Assembly (NCBI GenBank): GCA_024741835.1
Contig: JAENRP010000111.1
Coordinates: 3,425 to 67,424, forward strand
Reading direction: 5' to 3'
Source: Diplocarpon mali
Lineage: Eukaryota > Ascomycota > Leotiomycetes > Helotiales > Drepanopezizaceae
Length of the DNA stretch: 64,000 nucleotides
How positions within the stretch are numbered: the stretch's first letter is position 1; the number at the start of each line of letters is the position of its first letter. Below the pieces are notes generated by a model. It saw only the letters and a program-made list of their open reading frames with translations, was not told where the DNA came from and ran no database searches. The position numbers and the translations under genes are program-made. Of the stretch, positions 45,881-57,094 are shown in pieces.

Positions 45881-46529
45881 CTATCTGACGACCTTCTCCA
45901 CCCATCTCCCCTCCAATCGCCTCACCTCCTGGCGGAACGTCTCAACCTCCTTCCAGCAATCCAAGGGCCTCCGGTCGTTCAGCCGCAGGCACTCCACCAC
46001 CTCGCTCTTCGCCTTCTCCACCCCCTCGTCCAGATCGACGAGCTTCTTCCTCTGCTCCAGCTTCTTCTTCAGCTCCGAGACATCATTCTGCACGGCTTCT
46101 CTGCCCAGCTGCCGCAGGTGGTCACCCTCTGGTGTAGCATCTCCGCCGGCCTTCTGCGTGGTGGGATCTTCGGCGGCGGATATCTTGGCAGAGAGCTCTT
46201 CGAAGTCTGCGGATGCGCGTTCCTGCAGCTTCTTGAGCTCTTGCGACACGCGGGCTTGGATATGGAGCTCGAGGGTTTTGGCGCGCGTGGAGTCAGACTA
46301 TGGGGCAACAGCTTAGCACGGGCACGTAGCTACCGGGCACAGGCAGATGGTAGACATACCTCTGGACTCGATTGTAGAGAATCGACAAGTCCCTGAGAAA
46401 ACCGGACCGGGGTTTCGCTGCCATCTGTCAATGTCTGCTGAAACGGCGGCGATGGGCGAGAGGGGCGGAATACCTGGTCCATACTTGAGTTTTGGGCGCA
46501 GTGTCTGGTTTGGAAGATCCGGAGCCCAT
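45881..46529 (-). CDS. MICOS subunit Mic19 / Aim13 (CHCH-domain protein)
   Basis: Three exons on the minus strand (46529-46485, 46434-46360, 46297-45881) give about 178 residues. The start MGSGSSKPDTAPK carries a myristoylation-like MGxxxS, known in the Mic19/CHCHD3 family. The middle reads TPVRFSQGLVDSLQSSPE, the conserved N-terminal block. A coiled coil (ELKKLQERA..., about 60-135) follows, then the C-terminal CHCH segment ECLRLNDRRPLDCWKEVETF with its two cysteines. The protein sits on the inner mitochondrial membrane facing the intermembrane space and helps hold crista junctions. The second intron (62 bp) is clear. The first is less sure: the donor GTATGG after codon 15 is needed to restore frame, and the acceptor may be one CAG earlier, adding one Gln. 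Gene order suggests no shared regulation with TYW3. Confidence 0.83.
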
Positions 46530-49500
46530 TATGAGTAGGTGGGGGGCCTTCAATGGCTGTCGGTAACGGGATCGCGATACATGTCGGCGCTCAAATTTAC
46601 ATTCGATGGTCATGTGATGTTGAGTTTTCGGCGTCTTGGATCCTCCGAAGCCGAGCCTAGCAGTCGGCTTTGATTTCATGAGCAATGTGTTGTTTTCCCA
46701 GGTACGGTACCTATGTAGGTACCACTCGTCCCTAGGCCTCGACTTTTCTGGAATATTGGTTTACATGCCTCATATGCAATATTTGTCCGCTTATCTTGCG
46801 CAGGTTTTTTCAATCCGCGCACGACAACAATGCATAAATCTCCAGGCATTTACTAGCAACCGGCTTTTACTTTACCGTACCGGACCACATGAAACGTTAT
46901 TCTCAACTGATGACTAGCTTCCCATAACACGTTTTATGACTTGCATTGTCGCAGCCTAAATCAACACCACCTAATTAAGCGTATCCTCAAACGTGGTCTT
47001 ACGTTCATTTGCAAGGTTAAATATGCCTGCGACGAAGCGATATACCCCTCGAGTACTCAAAGCAGGCGATAGATCCCATACCTATTCTACGAAACTCCAA
47101 TGATGCGTTCTTCGGTTTGTGATTTGCGCATTAAAAGGCAATACCTCTTCAAAATACTGTGCAGCAAAGGCGGCAGGCGTTTTTTAAATGCCTACCTTGA
47201 GGTAATCGAGGCATGAAGAGTAATATTTCGGACAAGTCGAGGGGTATGATCGGTTTTGCGCCAGAATTGATCAAGTGCTTACTCGGCAACTCGAGAATTC
47301 GTTTGGGGAAAACCACTTGTGCGATCCAGTTTCGTCAAAAAGATTCAGAGAAAACTGGAGTAGGCCGACATTCTTAGTGCCCAAAACAATCATCTTGTTG
47401 GTTAGGGCCTTGCTACTCGACACCTCAAACGAGCCAACCTCACATGCCGTAGGGCTGGTGACCACTGGCACGATTATCTAGAGTAACAGGTTTAGAGTTG
47501 GGTTTTGCACAACTGGAAACCTGGACTATAAATCATGCCACAGCTCAGCTTACTCTTCCTAAAACGAAGCTCTTTACCCTGTCAGGCCAAGGCACAGCTC
47601 CTCTGCCAAGTAACTATAGCAGCTTAGAGATTATATCGATGTACACAGCCTTGTTAATCACCGAAATTGGATGCCTGATATCGAAAACCCGGTGTTCAAT
47701 CCTTTACTTGTTCGTACAACCTCTATAGTCGCTATTCTGCAATAGCAACGCGAGTCAGGCCATATTCGTGGGGTATTTTTTCAAAAGCTTCCTATAGTGC
47801 TCGATATATGAGCGACCGCTGAATCGGATAGCACGTTTTGCAAGCTGTGTTCTCGGGTTACCACGAGCGCCTCAGACTCGCAATGATTTTCCATGGATCC
47901 TGATAGCGTGCAGGTGTATGTGAAACGCCGTAGCCATGTATCATACCACTCTCTCCCCTCGACCACTGTTCTCATCACTGCGTGCCGGCTCTTGCAAGAA
48001 CACGTGCGGTTTCGAACGCTCAACAGCGTCTGTGGCCGGTGAAGAATGGTCCGATTTGTATGATTCTTGTTTTTTCTTCTTTGGTCCGGTGGGAAACTAT
48101 CGCGCAACGGGGAGGGAGGTAGGGTTGGTCGGCGTAAGGGGTGGACTGAGTACGGAGGCGACCAGAAACAAATCTGCACTGCGATTGTGTGCATCTCAAA
48201 TCTATTACGCCTTGAGCCTGCACCACGTTGCACATAGGACACAGCGTATCTCGAATGCGGGGAGGCTTTGGATTCGGAGGTGGGTCTTGCCGCGCTGAGC
48301 CCTCAACGGATGGACTCAGCGTTCTGTTGTCTTTTTTTTTCTTGATCAATCTATATTGAATGTAGCCTAGCACAGCGGCCTTCAAGAGAAGCTCCCGGTG
48401 CGAGATAAGAGGTTAAGAATAACAGACAGAGTTCAGCAGTTAGAGTTAAATGACTCCAGAAATATTCTAGAAAGTAAGAGTTTGCAACGTAGGAAATATG
48501 ACTTCATCCACACAGTAAGCCCAAGGTAAAACACGCCTAGGAAAAGTAAGAAGAAAGAAAAAGCTTTGCGACCCGAGGAGATACGTCGCAATTCATAGTT
48601 TATTCTCTTCTTCTTGCCGTATTTCCCGACGGCCGAAATGTCCTCGTCCTTTTCCTTTTTCTCTTTTCTTCTTTTTTGTTTTAAACCTCCGGAGTCCACA
48701 GAAAGTCCAGATCTCTCCGGTCTACTAATCTAGCGGAACAACTCTAATCCCCAACTGCCCGACCCTGACCATCGATCCCCCCGACTTCCAATTGGCGCCG
48801 GGGAACTCTTCGTCGCGCGACTTCGCGCTCATCACCGACGTGGTTACTGACATGCCGAGCCTCTCGTCGCCACTGACGCAGGACTGCGCCGCTGCCGGAT
48901 TTCGGGTCGCCGGAGGTAGGATTCTCCGGAGAGAGAGAGAGAGAGACGGATGGGGAGGCAATACGAGGGGGGGCTCCAGCCAGAAACGGGAGATCAAACG
49001 CCCGGCCACCTTGTGTCCAGCAAGCGAACTCTTGTTGACGTCTTGAGCTGGCAACGCATGGCACAACAACCCAACATCCATGCCCGTCCTGGCCGGTCGT
49101 CCGAAGAAGTGCTTATTCGACATGAGTTACTGAATCAAGTGCTTTTCTGACCCCCTGCAGAGAGCACTTTGTCGCAGACCAAATCAACAGGAATCCATAA
49201 ATACCTGCCACTCTAGTAAGCGAGACTCCCCGTCTAGCCCAGATAACCTACCTAGGGTACCGAAGAGTAACTTACTCACGTAATTACAATACTTCACAGT
49301 CCTGCATTCATCATGATACAGATTAGCATTGCACAAGTAGTCTCGAGGACTTGTTTGGTCGTTTAGACTTTCTTGTGAATTAACATTGTAATGTAGTATG
49401 CAATGATTTATTGAACATAAATTCTCCGAGTCAGCGTGCCCAACGAACCGAAGCGGCGTGGGATGTGTAATAATCTGGATGAGTCATATAAATTCTGGAT

Positions 49501-50656
49501 CGACTCAGTGCGATAATGCCTTGCGGCCTCGTGCCAGCCGCCGTCTCGATTCTAACAAAGACCACAATAACGTAGTGTCTAGGGTGGCATCACGATGATT
49601 GCGTTTGCAGGGTTCAACCAACTCTGATGTGGTGTTTGTTTGGACTGCAGCACAATCGATACCAAAGCCTACGGATCAGGTAGTTTGCATCCCACTGCCG
49701 GTGAGAGAAGATCATACGAGTCACCTGCTGAAGTGCAGGTGCTCCAAGGGCCGTATAGCGAAGAGAACTGCGTGTCGCACGTAAACTACGGTGTGCGAAA
49801 CACGATGCCGGTAATTCTTGACAGCTCGCTTTGCCCAGCCCTCAGGTTTCGAGCGTTCGGCGCATTTCGCTGCTACTCAACTCCGGGCGATGTTGAGACA
49901 CAGTAGTCGGAATTCTCAGCTGTTGGTCCGTTCGAGTTCCCGCGGCGTGCGAAGCCACCCAGGTAGATCCGAACCAGGGCTGATTCGGCATCGAAGCATT
50001 TGCCGTGTGTTGTCTCTCGCCAGCAGCCATCCTCTCTCTGGATCGAGTATGCGCCGAAGTCCGTGGCGCGGGCGGGGGTCGGACATGGCCACTCAGAGTA
50101 GGGTTCCTCGTACGTGGATTCCCGCAGCATCCGTAGGGATTATCGCGGTTGTTTCGAAGCCAGCTTGGCCGGGCGGCCGGTGCGACGGGGGCGGTGGAAT
50201 GATGGCGTTGATATTGGGGAGGGAGGAGATGATGAGGCTTGCTACGCGGACATCGAGCATTCTACTGTTTACCCCGAGTAGATGCGCGAGCGTGCTCGCG
50301 GACGGAGGGACCCATGCGTCGCGTACATTTGCTCGTGCCGTGCTGCTCTATCCGCGCATGACGACGGGAGCATATCAAGGTGCATCAGAAGCATCAGAAA
50401 CACGGCGGCGAGGGGTTGCGGGTGCAGCTCTCAGGGATCCGTCCCAGGAGCCGGTAGGCGTGGAGAAATCGCGCGCGCGCGCGCTCTCTACCTGACACTC
50501 TCACCCTTGCCCCGCAGCTCATGATCAATCCTGATCCTCGGTCGCGAAATAAATAAAACCAACCGATCGATAAATGATAGGGAGGCGGCCGGGCTTGACC
50601 GCAAATCCTGCAATCCTGGGGCGGTGCCAGCACCAGCACCGGCACCATTTGGGGGG
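46530..50656. other. Gene-poor region
   Basis: Over 4 kb without a gene I can support. Composition is mixed: ordinary to 48.6 kb, then GC-rich from about 48.7 to the assembly gap. Open frames reach about 225 codons (49818-50495) but their translations are Arg/Ser/Pro-rich and unrecognised. The first few hundred bases hold the AIM13 promoter. I saw no transposon remnants or RNA genes. Confidence 0.5.
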
Positions 50657-50847
50657 NNNNNNNNNNNNNNNNNNNNNNNNNNNNNNNNNNNNNNNNNNNN
50701 NNNNNNNNNNNNNNNNNNNNNNNNNNNNNNNNNNNNNNNNNNNNNNNNNNNNNNNNNNNNNNNNNNNNNNNNNNNNNNNNNNNNNNNNNNNNNNNNNNNN
50801 NNNNNNNNNNNNNNNNNNNNNNNNNNNNNNNNNNNNNNNNNNNNNNN
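50657..50847. other. Assembly gap of 191 Ns
   Basis: A run of undetermined bases, flanked on the left by GGGGGG and on the right by CCCC, suggesting a GC-rich or repetitive break. The true length is unknown. Confidence 0.98.
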
Positions 50848-51826
50848 CCCCTGAGCCAGATCTCTGCGACCGTAACTCGGCTAGCTATCTCGGCTCGCTT
50901 GATTGGCCGGGACGACTTCTTCTCCTTGCGCGTCTCCTTCTTCTATATTTGGATCTCGGCTATGGCAAAGTACACGGCGAGAGTACCTGAGCAGAGATCG
51001 TATGGTTGGGAAGAGGTGTGTATGCATGTATGGCGGGGGAAAGCAAAAGCAAGCTCTCGAGCATCACCCTATTCGGCTGCTGTGCGCGGGGTGGAGTCAC
51101 AGCACGCATACGGCGTGTTTTCCAATCACCCGTTGGGCACTTACGGCGAAGCATCACACGTTGGCTGGAAATCCACGTCGTAACTCGTCCTGTGTCATCT
51201 TTCCCCGACGTCTAAACAAACCCCCGCTGCAGGCCAGCACCCACCACCCACCACCACCCATCACCACACATCAACACCAATATCAATCCCCACCCCCACC
51301 CCCAACCTATCCTACCGAAAAAGAAGACAATCTACTCTGAGACCAGCCGCCACCTTCGCGCGCTCGAGCCAATCGCCTGCCCGTTCCTGATACCAAGCCC
51401 ATCGGCCCGCCCATCCATATATAGATACCGACTTGGACGGTGGTGCCTCCAAATTGAGTGCCCCGCATCTCTCTTTTAAGGGGGATCCAAAACCCACACG
51501 CGAGCAATCTCTTTCCCCGTATATATCACCCACCTCGCCTTTGCTCGTTCCGGAGACGCGCGAATCTCCGGCTCTCTAGCATTCCTTACGTAAGATAAGG
51601 AAGGTTTGATAGATACTACCAGCAATCGACCATTCGTTTAACCTCACGCTCACCCGCATCGGCCTCACATCTATCCATACCACTCTTCGTTTCAATCCAA
51701 CCACGGTCCTGGAGACAATCACCAACCACGCGCTTTGCTCTTCGCTCTCTTTCCATTCAAAGCCATGTCTATCATACTCTCTTGACCACGCCAGACAAAG
51801 AGCAACGAGGACCAGTCCATCGGACA
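50848..51826. other. Upstream region of the second ferric reductase
   Basis: No supported gene. Contains a CAC/CCA-rich microsatellite (about 51238-51305). GATA-like sites AGATAAGG (51593) and TGATAG (51608) could serve a GATA-type iron regulator, but such short sites are common and this is only a suggestion. Confidence 0.45.
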
Positions 51827-51898
51827 ATGCCATCTGGTCACAACCGAATTTCCTTGACATCATTCGGTACTGCGCCATCAAAGACAGAAAGAACTTGA
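51827..51898 (+). CDS. Possible upstream open reading frame (23 codons)
   Basis: An ATG at 51827 opens a 23-codon frame that ends with TGA at 51896-51898, just before the likely 5' UTR intron of the ferric reductase. If the transcript starts upstream it would be met before the main ATG. No conservation can be judged here. Confidence 0.3.
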   Translation: MPSGHNRISLTSFGTAPSKTERT

Positions 51899-51906
51899 CT
51901 CACTTT

Positions 51907-52082
51907 GTAAGTGCTCGGCGACCCGCGAAGGTTGGTGGTCCCCAAACACACTTCCAATGTTCCTCGGAGCACCAACAATAGCAAGCCACCCCAATAACCC
52001 TCCAAACACCCCGCCCCCTCCCCCCTTCGCCTACCTCTCTTCTCGAGCCCCCACCGATCTAACAATAATCACCTAGTTGCAG
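51907..52082 (+). other. Likely 5' UTR intron of the second ferric reductase gene
   Basis: A strong donor GTAAGT at 51907, the branch-like ATCTAAC near 52055 and an acceptor TTGCAG ending at 52082 frame a 176-bp intron. The main ATG follows 75 bp downstream. No in-frame coding joins across it, so it would lie in the leader. Confidence 0.5.
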
Positions 52083-52157
52083 ATCGACCAGCACTCTTGG
52101 AGTCCTCGAGTCCCGGATCTGCTTCCATCAAAATCGTCACACCTACCCAGTGGCGCA

Positions 52158-53993
52158 ATGTTCACGGATGAAGCCAGCCAGTTCTTCGAAAGGCAACTCG
52201 CCTCTCGTGCAAGCCATAGTTCCGACGCCCCACAACCCGAAGGCACCATCGCCCCCTACGCTACTCTTCTGAATGGCGTGAACCAGATCGTCAACGACCG
52301 GTATCGGATTTTCTCCTGGTGGAGCTTGGGCATCCTGGCCCTGGTCATCATCACCGTCAGGACATCGCAGAGGCTTCACGCTCACATGCGACACCTCTCG
52401 GCCATGGGCCGGACTATCCAGACATACTGGGGAAGAAACACCACCCCGTTGTTCTGGAAATTCAAGAAGCACATTCTATATGCTCCTCTGGTCCACAAAC
52501 GCCATAACCGAGAATTTAGACTTTCTTCCGCCATCAACATGGGTACACTGCCATCCCGCTTTCACTCGATCCAAATCTTTCTGTACATCGCCGCGACCCT
52601 GTTCTACACTCTGGACATCGGTTGGAATGGCGTGAATCGCTACCAGGTCGCGGCGGAGTTGAGGGGAAGAAGTGGTATGATATCGGTATCCAATATGATC
52701 CCGTTGGTCATTTTCGCCGGCCGCAACAACCCATTGATCGCCGTTCTCCAGATCAGCTTCGATACGTACAACCTCATGCACCGATGGCTTGGGCGGATCG
52801 TCATGTTCGAGGCTCTGATTCATACTATGTGCTGGGCGTACGTCAAGCATGCCGCCGCCGGATGGTCGGGACTTTTCGGTCAGTTGGGATCCGATCCTTT
52901 CGCGATATGGGGCCTGGTTGCTTTTGTCTCGATGTTCGTCATCTTCGTGACCGCCTTTTCTCCTGTTCGCCACGCATTCTACGAGACATTCTTGGACGTC
53001 CATATCATCATGGCTGCCTCGTGCTTTGCCGGAACGTGGATTCACTGCGTCGTTGCCAAGCTCCCAACGGTGCCGTACATCAAAGCCGCCGCCATTCTCT
53101 GGATGTGTGAACGAAGTTTCCGATTCCTCGTACTCTTCCGGGTCAACTACTCCCAGAAGGGGTGGACGCGCGCGACGGTCGAGGCTCTTCCGGGAGAGGC
53201 CTGTCGAGTGACCATGCACCTGCCCAAGAAAGTCCACACGAAGCCCGGATGCCACGCCTACCTCAGATTCGCGTCGATAAACCCGTTGGAGTGCCATCCG
53301 TTCTCAATCGCTTGGACGGAGGACAAGCCAAACCTCACCTCCCTGCCAGTCGTGGAAAAGGATGCGCAGGTGAAGCTCCGTGACAGTGACCTGGTGACAG
53401 ATGTCTCGTTCGTCATTGGCGCTCAGACCGGCTTCACCCGGAAGCTCTTCAACAAGGCCAGCGAATGCTCCCCCCGGTTCTTGAAAGTCAAAGCCGTGAT
53501 GGAAGGCCCGTACGGCGGGCACCACTCCCTGGATTCCTACGGGCATTGCGTGCTCTTCGCCGGAGCCACCGGGGTCACCCACCAGATCGGCTTCGTGAAG
53601 CACCTCATCAACGGCTTCCACGACGGCACGCTCGCCACCAGGAGAATCACGCTCGTCTGGATCGTGCGCGACTCGGAGCACCTCGAGTGGGTGCGGCCGT
53701 GGATGGATCAAGTCCTCCGCCTCCCCGGACGCAGGGATTGCCTCACCATCAAGCTGTTCATCACGCGACCGAAGAATCCGCGGGAGATCGTGTCGCCCAG
53801 CAACACGGTGCAGATGTATCCGGGCCGGCCGAACATCAAGCTCATCATGGAGAGCGAAGTCAAGGACCAGTGCGGCGCCATGGCCGTCACGGTCTGTGGG
53901 CCTGGCGGCCTGGCTGATAACGTGCGCGAGGCGGTGAGGGAGGTGCAGGAGGACGGGGTGGTCGACTTTATCGAGGAGTCCTTCACGTGGTGA
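52158..53993 (+). CDS. FRE-family ferric reductase
   Basis: 611 residues, intronless, from the first in-frame ATG at 52158 (the open frame extends upstream only through a non-ATG codon next to a splice acceptor). A plasma-membrane type flavocytochrome: an N-terminal membrane segment (FSWWSLGILALVIITV) and a core bundle carrying two heme pairs, H208/H222 (HRWLGRIVMFEALIH) and H282/H296 (HIIMAASCFAGTWIH), each 14 residues apart. The FAD site is ECHPFSIAW (H380), the NADPH-binding loop AGATGVTHQ (about 468-476) instead of the more usual GGSGIT, and C580 lies in VCGPGGLADNV. It ends in an aromatic Trp, as flavin reductases of this fold often do. It would reduce ferric chelates for iron uptake, with NADPH as donor. 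It is a distant paralogue of the gene at 35.5 kb and lacks that gene's long insertion. LEU4 follows about 1 kb downstream on the same strand. Confidence 0.87.
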   Translation: MFTDEASQFFERQLASRASHSSDAPQPEGTIAPYATLLNGVNQIVNDRYRIFSWWSLGILALVIITVRTSQRLHAHMRHLSAMGRTIQTYWGRNTTPLFWKFKKHILYAPLVHKRHNREFRLSSAINMGTLPSRFHSIQIFLYIAATLFYTLDIGWNGVNRYQVAAELRGRSGMISVSNMIPLVIFAGRNNPLIAVLQISFDTYNLMHRWLGRIVMFEALIHTMCWAYVKHAAAGWSGLFGQLGSDPFAIWGLVAFVSMFVIFVTAFSPVRHAFYETFLDVHIIMAASCFAGTWIHCVVAKLPTVPYIKAAAILWMCERSFRFLVLFRVNYSQKGWTRATVEALPGEACRVTMHLPKKVHTKPGCHAYLRFASINPLECHPFSIAWTEDKPNLTSLPVVEKDAQVKLRDSDLVTDVSFVIGAQTGFTRKLFNKASECSPRFLKVKAVMEGPYGGHHSLDSYGHCVLFAGATGVTHQIGFVKHLINGFHDGTLATRRITLVWIVRDSEHLEWVRPWMDQVLRLPGRRDCLTIKLFITRPKNPREIVSPSNTVQMYPGRPNIKLIMESEVKDQCGAMAVTVCGPGGLADNVREAVREVQEDGVVDFIEESFTW

Positions 53994-54962
53994 GCGAAAC
54001 GACGGCACCTCCCACGGCACGTGAGATCTGACATCCCCAACTCCCTCGGAGAGGTTTGCCATGCCTCGCGGAGACGGTGCCGGAGTTGAGAGTCACTTGG
54101 ATATACGCATTGCGAGGGGACAAGCGAGGCGTCGGGCGAATGTACATACGGAAGGGGTACAATTCATGCACATACCACATTAGTGCTTTCCAGGTAGCAG
54201 ATGTTGCTTTAATTCCTGTATAATAATAAGAAGCGCCTCGCGCCGACGCAGATCTGGTGCCTTGTTCTGGTGCGTCCCGTGCCTGTGCAACTTGCGCCGA
54301 CAGACCATGTATCGTGGACCTCCGCTGGGATCAAGTAAACTACCCCGGGCGCTGCAATGCGACGAGGTAGCAATGTGCCTGTCGTTCATCTGCTCGTTGC
54401 CGCCAGGGACCTGGTCTCGACCGTGGCGATCTGACGGCAGGGACTGGCTCCCACGTGACAACAGCGCATCCCGACTGATGCTCGGCCTCACGTGACCAGG
54501 GCTCAACCCGACTGATGCTCGGCGCCGGCTGGTCGGGGCCGGCGTGGACATTCATGACCACCGTCTGCCTCCTGCTTGCGGGGATTCTTTGCCGCGCGGC
54601 ACGTGGCGTCGTTGGCTGTCGGCAATATACCAAGTGTGGGAATCTAACACAGGCCAGCCGCTACCAAGACAGAGAATGCATGACCTAAGCGCCTCTTCGG
54701 GGATGACTCAGCGCGCATGCTATGACAGCACACCTGAACTAAAATCCCCCCGCGTTCGAGTCGAGCCACTGAGCAGCAGAAAAAAAAAAAGTCCAGTCCC
54801 GCCGCACCACTCTATTCCTCGATTCTGCGCAACTGCTCAGTACCGCGTTGGAACTCCCGCTCACCGGACTCGGGACTCGAGCACCAGAACGGCGAGCCGT
54901 GCACGAGATCAAGTCGAAGGTATCTTCCAAAATCTTTTCGGGAGACGGGACCCCGCGACACC
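53994..54962. other. Intergenic region and LEU4 promoter
   Basis: No supported gene. Includes the TGACTCA box at 54704-54710 and two short similar phrases (CCCGACTGATGCTCGGC at about 54471 and 54508) 37 bp apart. Confidence 0.55.
54704..54710. promoter_or_regulatory. CPC-1/Gcn4-type box TGACTCA upstream of LEU4
   Basis: A perfect TGACTCA lies about 250 bp before the LEU4 ATG. In fungi Gcn4/CPC-1 binds this site to induce amino-acid biosynthesis genes under starvation. A 7-mer can occur by chance, but the position before a leucine biosynthesis gene fits. I found no clear Leu3 site (CCGG-x2-CCGG). Confidence 0.5.
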
Positions 54963-57094
54963 ATGCCGATGTAAGTTGACTCTCCAGCCCTCGAGTGACA
55001 GCCTCGTGCATGTATGTGCACTTCTTCTGCTGAGACCTTTCCGGCCAGGCTCCAGGATCCCTCGAAGAAATACCAGGCATTCCCTCCTCTGCGACTCGCC
55101 GATAGGCAATGGCCGAGCAAGACCCTTGACAAGCCCCCGCGATGGCTCTCGACCGACCTGCGCGACGGCAACCAGAGTCTAGTTGATCCCATGGTGAGCG
55201 ACAGCTCCCACTCGGCATTTGTTCAAGCGGCAGGTTCTAACAACTACCCAAGGACGGAGGGCAGAAATGGAAGTACTTCAAGAAGTTGGTGGAGATTGGG
55301 TACAAAGAAATCGAGGTCTCCTTCCCGTCGGCCTCGCAGACCGACTTCGACTTCACGCGCCGTCTTGTGGAAACCCCCGGCGCCGTGCCCCACGATGTCT
55401 GGCTGCAAGTCCTCTCCCCCTGCCGAGAAGAGCTCATCAGGCGTACGGTCGATTCTCTCCGGGGTGCGAAGAAGGCCATCCTACATATCTATCTCGCCAC
55501 CAGCGAGTGCTTTCAGCGCATTGTGTTTAACATGTCGGAGGACGAAGGGTTGGCGATGGCAGTCAAGTGTACGGAGTACGCGCGGTCTATCACAAAGGAT
55601 GATCCTTCGCAAGCCGGGACGGAATGGCTGTTCGAGTTCTCTCCCGAGACGTTCTCGGATTCCAGACCGGAATATGTTATCAAGATATGCGAGGCGGTGA
55701 AGAGGGCCTGGGGGCCGTCGGAAGACCAGCAGATCATCTTCAACCTGCCGGCTACGGTGGAGATGTCCACGCCAAATGTCTACGCCGATCAAATTGAGTA
55801 CTTCTGCCGGAATATGACGGAAAGGGAAAAGTTTAGTGTCTCGCTCCATCCGCATAACGACCGTGGGTGTGCGGTCGCCGCGGCGGAACTGGCGCAGATG
55901 GCTGGCGCGGACCGAGTCGAGGGCTGCCTTTTCGGAAACGGAGAGAGGACTGGGAACGTTGATCTCGTCACCTTGGGCTTGAACCTTTACACTCAAGGCA
56001 TCCACCCCAACATCGATTTCTCGGATCTCAATGCGATCATCGATCTCGTGGAGGTGAGCAACAAGATCCCCGTGCACCCTCGTGCGCCATACGGTGGCTC
56101 TCTGGTGGTTTGCGCTTTCAGTGGATCGCATCAAGATGCCATCAAGAAGGGGTTCCACATTCGGGAGCAACAGGCTGCGACCGACGACACCCATTGGCAG
56201 GTACCGTACCTCCCTCTCGATCCTCAAGATATCGGCCGCACATACGAGGCTGTCATCCGGGTCAACTCGCAGAGTGGTAAGGGTGGAGCAGCTTGGATCA
56301 TTCTCCGCAATCTCGGACTCGACCTTCCCCGCGGATTGCAGGTTGCGTTCAGTAAAGTCGTACAAAAGCAGACGGAACAAGACGGCCGGGAGCTGTTGGG
56401 CAAAGAGATTCAAGAATTGTTTGAGCAGACATACTTCCTCAAGCAGAACCCCAGATTTACGTTAGTGGACTATAACATCGGCGCCGACCGATCAGCTTCA
56501 CCTGCTCCTCCGGCCCCGGGAAAGACACAAGATACCACGAACTTGATGAGACAGTTCGAAGGTGTAGTCTCGATCGATGGTCGAGAACAGGCGCTGAAGG
56601 GACGAGGAAATGGTACCCTTTCCAGCTTGTCCGATGCTATTCACAATGCAGTTGGTATCGATCTCGATGTAGCGGATTACAAGGAGCAGTCTATCGGAGC
56701 GGGTAGGGATGCCAGGGCGGCGAGCTACGTGGAGTGCAAAGTTGTCGGAACCGACGAGAAGGTTTGGGGTGTCGGTATTCACCACGATACGACCCAGGCT
56801 TCTCTGATCGCCTTCTTGAGCGCTGCTAGTAATGTGAGTATTCCACCCCGGATACTGACAAGATGGCTTGCTCACATGTTGTAGTTTGTTCAAGCAAGCC
56901 GGCCGAATACCCCCTTGCCACTTAGAGGGCAGAACGGTCACGGTGCAACCTTGAGCCAGGACCTCGACCTCGTTGGCATCACTCCCCGGAGTCCACAGAC
57001 GGAGAATGGCCTGGCGATACCAAACCCCAACGGAATGCGTCAAGGAGGGCCTGATTTGGTCGGTATCCTCGAGGAAAGGGTGACCAGAATGTAG
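54963..57094 (+). CDS. 2-isopropylmalate synthase
   Basis: Four exons (54963-54970, 55049-55193, 55253-56833, 56885-57094) give 647 residues. It condenses acetyl-CoA with 2-oxoisovalerate, the first committed step of leucine synthesis. Exon 1 is only 8 nt (ATGCCGAT); joined to G-CTC it gives the family start [11 protein letters not shown]. The HMGL-like TIM barrel has the metal/substrate motif STDLRDGNQ (about 41-49), then [13 protein letters not shown] and [17 protein letters not shown] (metal-binding HxH), [18 protein letters not shown], and HPRAPYGG with [12 protein letters not shown]. The C-terminal regulatory (leucine-feedback) domain follows from about residue 480 ([20 protein letters not shown]), and the last exon adds a 69-residue tail. 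Homocitrate synthase is excluded by the LEU4-specific N-terminus. All introns are GT-AG; intron 2 has a TTCTAAC branch site. It lies 650 bp upstream of KAP95, same strand. Confidence 0.95.

Noticed and set aside
46428..46685. An unspliced 85-codon frame containing MGSGSSKP
   Set aside because: Only its MGSGSSKP part is real, as exon 1 of AIM13/MIC19; the rest is promoter and intron read through.
49818..50495. A 225-codon plus-strand frame
   Set aside because: Arg/Ser/Ala-rich with no motif in GC-rich DNA; likely chance.
52077..52157. A 27-codon upstream extension of the second ferric reductase
   Set aside because: It begins at a TTG beside a splice acceptor and has no ATG; the first in-frame ATG is 52158.
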